From the NCBI GenBank assembly GCA_951812925.1, contig OX638368.1, forward strand, positions 22,631,187 to 22,695,186: a DNA stretch of 64,000 nucleotides, in the 5' to 3' direction. Below, in pieces: positions 57,769 to 64,000 of this stretch (its first letter is position 1; each line of letters begins with the position of its first letter). The position numbers and the translations under genes are program-made. The stretch is from Calliopum simillimum (taxonomy: Eukaryota > Arthropoda > Insecta > Diptera > Lauxaniidae). The notes below the pieces were generated by a model. That model did not search any database. It was not told where the DNA came from and saw only the letters and a list, made by a program, of their open reading frames with translations.

Positions 57769-58849
57769 TTTTTATGCAGAACTAGCCGATGATTCAAGTT
57801 GAAAAAATATAGCTGGGATAAGATTCAGTATTTCAAAAAACTGCACTTTCCAACGATTAAGGCTACCTTTAGAAAATGTTAAAAATGTCCCATCTTGTCT
57901 ACAACTAGACCTTTTCTTTTTTCCAAAATTATAGTATTACGACTATCAACCATTTTACATTAGTCATAATAAGCACTTATACAAATTTCTCATATTGAAA
58001 TTTATAATTTGATTAGATTTCTCATAACTCAAAGAGCAATTTAGACTTTCAATTAAAACGCAATATTAAACCAATTAGCAGGCAAATGCCTAAAAAAAGA
58101 AAACCAAAAAACACTTGGAACGTTAATTAAAGGACATAAATTCATTAGACACACTTATGAACATAGAAATAAAAGTCTAAATGAAAAGTGGGCGTGTCCT
58201 TGGTGTGGTTGCATTGATTAATTAAAACATATTATTTGATGTCAACGCTAGGAGGTGTAAGCAGTGCTGCAAGCACACGAGCATAAAGGCAATGGAAATG
58301 TCCTACAAAAGGACTAAACACTAATTTGTATGAGGATGAATATGAAAATGCGACACATTCAATTAGATGTCTATTCAGACATGCAAAGAAATCATTTTCA
58401 GTTGTAAGCCAGAGTTGGTTTGAAAATTTAGAGAAAAAAAAGTAGCATGTACAAACTTCAAGTTCAGTAAAGCAAGCAGTACATTTGTTTTATGAGGCAA
58501 GATATTTATGGGTTCAAATATTGTGTTTAAATATGTGATAACATAAATGTACTAAAAAAATAGTTTCTATGTGAAGAAAATAGATGTTTTGCCATTTTGG
58601 AAGGCTGCTTATAGCAAAAGCTCTATCTAAAATTATAGCAATATCAATTTCAATGCACTCTGCGGCACTAATCAAATGAACTTCAAAGCAACTACACAAA
58701 CCGAAAAGTATGTGGTGGGTTTTACATGTGGTGAAATAGCCGGTCGATGAGTCACTAATGAACGTTTGCATCTGGTATTGCATTAAATTGAAAATGATGT
58801 ATAGAAGTTTAAAAAGCTTTTAAGAAAGTTTCGATTTATTAGCTACAAA
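57769..58849. other. no gene seen
   Basis: AT-rich. An 89-codon minus frame (58514-58783) has no domain. Confidence 0.5.
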
Positions 58850-59745
58850 TAGAACAGAAAAACTAGTAAGGGTGTAACCTCTGGCCTGGCCAAACATTAA
58901 ATACTCTCCACTGTAGTATTTTGAAAATTTTGCTTGTATGGGAGGTGCCACGACCTCTTGTCCAAATTCACATAGTTTTTGCTCCGAGTTTGAATGTACT
59001 GTTCTTAGTGTCTGACTGAAATTAAGTTGGATTATCTTAAAAAACGTTTTCAGTATGTTACTTTGAAGCTTTTGCATATGTGGGAGGTGCCACGCCCTCT
59101 TGTCCGCGTTCGAATAGTATTTGCCCGAAGTTTGCATTTACTGTTCTTAGTGTCTGAATGAAATTTAGTTCCGTTAACTCCAAAAACGCTTTCAGGCTTA
59201 TATTGGAGGTGCCACGCCCTCTTATCCGAGTTCGCCTACTTTTTTTTTTCGTGTAGCTTTCTGTCCTTAGTCCGTGATTGAAATTAAGTTGGATTATCTC
59301 AAAAAACCGTTTTCAATATAGTACTTTGAAGGTATTGCATATGTGGGAGGTGCTAAGTTCGCTTGTCTGAGTTCGTCTTATTTTTGCTCAGAGCTTCCAC
59401 TTACCATCCCTGCATTGTAGTACAACAATACTACTGAAGTTGCATTTTGAATACAATTTTTGTATGGGCGGTAGGCATGTCCGTTGACTGATTTCGCTCA
59501 TTTTCAATCCGATAAGTAAACTTTAAAGACAAAGTAAGAGTGTTAAATTTCATTGAATTATCTTGCATCCAAAAAATATTAAAATGATTTCAATGGACAG
59601 ACAGACAATTGAACATGGCTACATCGACTCAGGAGCTGACGGTGATCAAAAATATTCATACATTCCATACCTGCCATGCCTCCTTCTCCATGCTACAAAC
59701 GGAAAGACAAAGTGAATATACCCTGGGTGTAGGGTATAAAAAGAC
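58850..59745 (+). repeat. dispersed tandem-unit repeat, copy 3 (longest)
   Basis: Four units around GGGAGGTGCCACGCCCTCTT, with GGTGC at 58944, 59086, 59208 and 59349 (spacing 142, 122, 141) and a partial fifth at 59462. It ends with GTGAATATACCCTGGGTGTA. Opposite orientation to 2550-3030. Confidence 0.8.
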
Positions 59746-60489
59746 ACAAACATTAACCCTCACATTGTCGGTATTTATATGGTAAGGACTTGATTTTTAA
59801 CTTTGCCTGGCTGCATTTTTTTCTGGATTTCCTTCCAATAAGTAGTAGGCGTGAATTTTTGTTTTAGTCAAATCTTAAGAGGTGGTGCTTTCATGAGATA
59901 TCGCATGCTAAAGCTCGAAAAAATCTGTCTTTTGCAAGTATGTTGAGAGGTGGTGATTTCATGAGATATCAGGTTCTAAAGGCCGACAAAAGCTGTCTTT
60001 TGCAAATATCTCGCTGAGGGTCACGGTGTTCAAATAAATTATTCTCAATGGGACAACGTAAGATACCCTTTTTAGCTGAAATCAATAGTCCTAAGCCTCT
60101 TGAGTAAAACGACTTACTTTTTTGAGAAAAATGAGTTAGTAGATAGTTTTCACAGGTTTTCTAAGGAAATTAAAAACAATAAATAAATCAAACTAGAACT
60201 AAAACAGTCATTTTCAATATATTTGTCGATGCTGATCCCGAGTCCGGTCTCAAAATTGCGCTATCACGTAAAACGTTTTCATACGATTTATAGTTAAGGA
60301 GATTTGATCAATAACTTTTTTTAATCATTTTATTTAGTTAATCTAAATTAGATACTTAAGCTCGAGAAAAAGATCACTGCAGCACAAAAAATTATTCAGC
60401 CTTAAAGGTCAAGAAAATCATTGTCTCGCTAACAGTTACTTTGAATAAAAATCATTAAAAAATTATAAAAATCAGATACTAGGGGTTTT
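59746..60489. other. no gene seen; 68-bp tandem duplication
   Basis: GGTGGTGCTTTCATGAGATA (59881) recurs at 59949 as a 68-bp duplication. Otherwise AT-rich. Confidence 0.5.
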
Positions 60490-60863
60490 ACCTCGGAATG
60501 GAAGATAATATGTTGGAAATACGTATACACCTTAATTTTGTCATTCTAAAAGTTGTCTCAAAAGTCTTTTAAAATCTCACGTCTGCGTCGTAATGTATTC
60601 TAGGTCAAAGGTCACAAAATTGAGTTTTTTGCGAATATCTCGCTATAGTAAATTTTCTAAGCTACATAACTCATTCTCAACATTTTTCCGAAAAATTAAC
60701 CGTTAGCGAAATATTTACAAAAAACTGATTTTTGTGACCTTTAACTTAAAATACATTACGACGCAGACGTGAGATTTTACAAGACTTTTGAAACAACTTT
60801 TAGAATGCCAAATGAAGGTGTATTATATTCAAGTTTAAAGCTAATTTTCTTTCATTCCGAGGT
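60490..60863. mobile_element. foldback element beside the 3' end of the host gene
   Basis: Arms of about 155 bp: ACCTCGGAATG ... ACACCTT ... TCTCACGTCTGCGTCGTAAT ... GGTCACAAAA is mirrored by TTTTTGTGACC ... ATTACGACGCAGACGTGAGA ... AAGGTGT ... CATTCCGAGGT. It ends 38 bp from the stop codon of the gene at 60902-62022, on the gene's downstream side. Confidence 0.82.
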
Positions 60864-60901
60864 ATTGCTTAAGTGACTGGATTTATAAATGAGTACCTGC
60901 C

Positions 60902-62022
60902 TCAACCACGTTGGTTTTTGCGTTTAACGGGCTTCTTAGCACCATTTCGTTTGCGCTTCGCAGCATTTTGTTTGCGCTTAGCTGCATTTTTGTTTGGTCT
61001 ACGCTTCTTTTTATTTGCTCTCTTTCCTGCGTTTGGTTTTGGTCTTGGTTTTGGCTTAGGCTTAGGTGCTGATGGTTTAACCACTTGTTTTCGTAGTGGT
61101 GGTGCCGGTGCTGGCTTAACTATGTTTGGACGTGGTGCTGGTGTTGGTGCTGGCTTTACTACAATAGGACGTGGTATTGCAGGTTGTATCACTGGTCGTG
61201 AGGGTGGTGATATTGCTACTGGTGGTCTAGATGGTATAACTGGTGGCTTAAATGGTACTACTGGTGGTGTAGGTGGCATAACTGGTGGTCTAGATGCTAC
61301 TACTGGTGGTTTAGATGGTACAACTGGTGGTGCAGATGGCACAGCTGGTAACACTGGTGGTGATGATGGTACAGCTGGTAACACTGGTGGTCTAGATGCT
61401 ACTACTGGTGGTTTAGATGGTACAACTGGTGGTGCAGATGGTACAGCTGGTAACACTGGTGGTGATGATGGTACAGCTGGTAACACTGGTGGTGCAGATG
61501 GTACAGCTGGTAGCACTGGTGGTACTACAACTGATGGTGTAGATGGTAACACTGGTGGTTCGAATGGTTCATCTTGTAAGACTGGTGGTGCAGATGGTAA
61601 CACTGGTGGTGTCGGTGGTATATCTGGTGGTGGAGAGGGAATCACTGCTGGTGGTGTTTCTATTGGTGGAATTGGTTGCAAAGGCTTTTCCCCCTTCGCC
61701 TCTTCCTCCTCTTTTGGCGTCTTAAAGAAGTTTAGATTAAATTCGACATTCTCCTGCTCTTTTTTTGTCATATTAAAGATGTTAAAATTAAATATTACAT
61801 CCTCATAAGTCTTATTCTCCCCATTCATTCCTTCTGGCATGTCAAAGAAGTTATAATTAAATATAACTTTATTATTTGCATCATCATGAGCGATTTCTGC
61901 TGCATCTACTCAAGTTATAATCATCATCATCATATTCTTAAACATTTGAAAATAAAAATGTAGATATTCTTACCAATTTCTACAAAAATGCCACTTAAAA
62001 CGACGAATATTATGAAACGCAT
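60902..62022 (-). CDS. secreted proline-rich protein with basic tail, two exons
   Basis: Exon 1 is 62022-61974 and encodes a signal peptide (MRFIIFVVLSGIFVEI). The intron (61973-61906, 68 nt) starts GTAAGA and ends in TAG. Exon 2 is 61905-60902 (TGA at 60904-60902). The product is 350 residues; cleavage is likely near residue 19. Residues 30-77 hold three degenerate repeats of V-x-FN-x-N-(F/I)-F; residues ~91-250 are PPV(L/V)P-type proline-rich repeats, including a nearly exact 34-residue duplication; the last ~63 residues are Lys/Arg-rich (KKKRRPNKNAAKRK). A TATA box lies 53 bp upstream of the ATG. The acceptor GAGTAG offers two in-frame sites 3 nt apart. No family recognised. The layout recalls secreted structural, salivary/glue or seminal proteins, which is inference. 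No AATAAA is seen close downstream. Confidence 0.8.
61284..61487 (-). repeat. 102-bp tandem duplication in the proline-rich gene
   Basis: 61284-61385 and 61386-61487 differ at one position (GGCACA/GGTACA). In frame, it adds 34 residues. It is nested in a region of weaker 24-30-bp repeats. Confidence 0.93.
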
Positions 62023-62074
62023 TTTTCTACTGTCACTTTAAAAATAAATGGGAAATGTTTTAGCAAAAGACTTA

Positions 62075-62082
62075 TATTTATA
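62075..62082 (-). promoter_or_regulatory. TATA box of the proline-rich secreted protein gene
   Basis: TATAAATA on the minus strand, 53-60 bp before the ATG. This predicts transcription starting near 62045-62050 and a 5' UTR of only ~25 nt, as in many strongly, tissue-specifically expressed insect genes. Confidence 0.6.
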
Positions 62083-62696
62083 ACAACAGTTAAAGGATGC
62101 TTGCCTGTGTGGAAATGCTTTGTGCCCTACACTGCTTAGTAAAATTTTGATACCGAGACTGCCTATGAAAAAATTACATTTCTCTAAAATCGCATTAAAG
62201 AGCAACATGAAATTGATAAAATAAACACAAAACTCTTTACTTTACACGATTTGGATAATTTAAACACTGCTAAATAGGGTAACATTTAAAAGCTTGTACG
62301 AAAATTTCTTTTAGGAATAGTTAAACCAATAATACGAGTTTTTCCCACGGAAACAAATAGTTCACTATGTATGTAGGAGGATTAATTCGTTCCCTACCTA
62401 AAGACTTCAAAGTGGGCAAGCCCTATGAGAACGCTATCGGTCAGTTATCGGTTAGTAATGCGAAAAAAATTTATCAATCGGCTTACGAACCATATGATTG
62501 ATTGAAAGAAAACAAAAATTGATTGCAATTGAATGTGGAATTTCGAAAAGGTCACATCTCCGACTTTTTTTCGATATTGAATTTTGCGCGTTTTCTTCAT
62601 ATACGCATATAGGCCCATATTATGTGTAAAAATGGCACAGATTTTCATTTTCTGACCTATTTTTTAAAAAAAAATTAAAATCGGCTAAGAAATCTG

Positions 62697-62833
62697 TGGC
62701 AGGAAGGAAAAACTGCTTAATTTGATTTTTGATTAGAAAGCAAAGCAGTTTAAATTTTGTTTTTTATTTATAGAATTTATGTTGCTTTGCTTTTTTATCG
62801 AATATCGACTTAAGCAGTTTTTCCTTCCTGCCA
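62697..62833. mobile_element. foldback MITE, 137 bp, perfect 24-bp ends
   Basis: TGGCAGGAAGGAAAAACTGC plus TTAA at 62697-62720 and its exact reverse complement at 62810-62833. A second pairing, AAAGCAAAGCA/TGCTTTGCTTT, lies inside. Confidence 0.85.
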
Positions 62834-63019
62834 TAGAAATATCCTAGCTATGAACCATTTTTGTGAACTTTCTTAAAACATCTTCAGTTAATTTCATGTT
62901 TTGAAAAGCTCAAAAAATCATATCTTCTTAACCGCGAAGCATACCATATTTTCCTCTTATTCATATGAAAGGTGATTTTTTTTTACTTTCCCAAAAACAT
63001 ATTTTAGAAAGTCAAAAAT

Positions 63020-63500
63020 GTAGGTAACGGAGCGTTTTCAATAGTTAAGTACTAAAACAGTAGTTCATTTAGTACTTTTAACCAAGTACTTTATGCTGAA
63101 AGCATGATTCAATGCCTTTCCAAAAGTGGTCTGAGCATGAAAATCAGTTGAGAAATGTCCAAGCTATAAAAATTATGTGAGGAGAGTTTGTCACAATTTA
63201 CTAATTTGTTCACTCTTTCTACCCCAAACAATTTTTTTTTTTTTGCAATTTCTACCAGATTAGGCATGAAACGAAACCATGTATCAAATTTCAGCAAAAT
63301 CGGAAGAGGTATGGCAAATCTTGTGACGCTAGGCATGGAATGGCTGAATATAATCACAATCTGTTCGCAGCGAAAAAAATTATTACTTAAGCTCTCAAAT
63401 GAATTTAATGCAAAATATGGCTTTTGAGTTCTAATATGTCGATATCTAAAGCCAAAGCCAAATAAAAGCTCATACAATGTACTAAAAGTTTCCCATAAAC
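63020..63500 (+). repeat. dispersed repeat family with TAGTACT words, copy 3
   Basis: GGAGCGTTTTCAATAGTTAA, AAGTACTAAAAC...TTTAGTACTTTT, then GGTCTGAGCATGAAAATCAG TTGAGAAATG, the same order as at 56216. Ends approximate. Confidence 0.45.
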
Positions 63501-63699
63501 AAGTTTTCTCTGAAACGTTATGGTGAACCAAGAAAATTTTTTTTGTAAAACAAGCCAGAAAATCAGTTTTACCATAGAACTCCTCAGAGGTACTTTTTAG
63601 ACCCTCCATCAGATACCGTTTTTGGTAAGTCTAAGCTACCTCTATCACCTTACAAAAACTTCATAACCTTGTCGATTTCACCCTATATTACATGCAAGA

Positions 63700-64000
63700 G
63701 CATCTATATATTAATATGCAAGACAAAAATTTGTCCTACATTTTTTACTATGTTAGAAATGCAGCACAACTTTGAATTATACACCATTAGAAAGGTAATT
63801 GTGTGTAGATGTGCACAAAGTTAAAATTATTTTAATATTTTGCCACTAAGCCTGATAAAATTAAATGCAAATTTTTCAATATTAACAACGACAAAATAAG
63901 CGGTCACACAGACCTGAGAGATGATACAGCACAAAGAGAAAGACAAAAATCTGACTGACTTTTTATTTTTTGTTTTCTTTTCGTTTCACATTTGTCATTG
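63700..64000 (+). repeat. ~430-bp dispersed repeat, copy 4, cut by the window end
   Basis: Begins ATATTAATATGCAAGACAAA and follows the other copies through the GGTCACACAG block to TTTCACATTTGTCATTG at the window edge. Confidence 0.75.

Larger units (their letters stand above)
62083..63699. other. no further gene seen
   Basis: AT-rich upstream region of the secreted-protein gene. Holds a foldback (62697-62833) and a dispersed repeat (63020-63500). A 166-codon minus frame (63109-63609) lies over the dispersed repeat and shows no domain. Confidence 0.5.

Noticed and set aside
60873..61808. 311-codon Gly/Thr-rich frame on the plus strand
   Set aside because: Antisense shadow of the proline-rich repeats. 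The minus strand has a signal peptide, intron and TATA box, and the plus frame has none of these.
63109..63609. 166-codon minus frame
   Set aside because: It lies over a dispersed repeat, has no domain, and other copies of the repeat do not keep the frame.
1..64000. CRISPR array, operon or prokaryotic features
   Set aside because: Tandem repeats here lack unique spacers of even length, and the introns, transposons and satellites are those of an insect nuclear genome.

Overview
The window looks like AT-rich nuclear DNA of a higher dipteran fly. Reasons: the mobile elements belong to groups common in flies (mariner elements of irritans, mauritiana-like and DD41D/rosa type, hAT elements, I-type and RTE-like LINEs), the one host gene I can model has a 68-nt intron and a short TATA-driven 5' UTR, and there are long simple-sequence satellites. 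Almost all recognisable content is mobile or repetitive. Only one normal host gene is supported, on the minus strand at 60902-62022: a two-exon gene for a secreted, proline-rich protein with a lysine/arginine-rich tail.

Layout. 0.7-2.1 kb: almost intact DD41D mariner with one in-frame stop. 2.4-9 kb: hairpin MITE, dispersed repeats, a mauritiana-like mariner relic and a second, badly broken DD41D copy. 9.0-12.5 kb: solo LTR split by a hAT element (perfect 8-bp target duplication) that carries a transposase C-terminus and a 129-bp minisatellite. 15.2-17.2 kb: ~118-bp satellite with a ~575-bp higher-order period. 17.3-24.1 kb: two inverted copies of an element (here X) carrying convergent tRNA-like sequences, enclosing a 1.84-kb hAT foldback. 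26.2-26.9 kb: a different inverted-repeat element with a tRNA-like core. 31.5-33.3 kb: 5'-truncated LINE with an uninterrupted reverse transcriptase frame and 12-bp target duplications. 36.0-37.5 kb: GAAGTA and GAGTT satellites. 39.4-43.3 kb: irritans mariner split by ~2.6 kb of nested elements. 44.9-46.0 kb: 3' end of an I-type LINE with an intact RNase H. 49.6-50.9 kb: hAT MITE containing a third tRNA-bearing inverted-repeat element. 53.2-54.0 kb: GGGAT/GGAAT satellite. 55.2-55.8 kb: two abutting hairpin MITEs. 57.2-63.5 kb: another hAT MITE, tandem repeats, foldbacks and the host gene.

The most unusual signal is a recurring architecture. Inverted-repeat elements that share no obvious sequence each carry short words iterated near their ends, and three of them (X, 49813-50688, 26217-26920) also carry central tRNA-like (RNA polymerase III box) sequences. 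In X and in the 49.8-kb element these form pairs pointing at each other. All boundaries and families were assigned by eye from the sequence; no database search was run.
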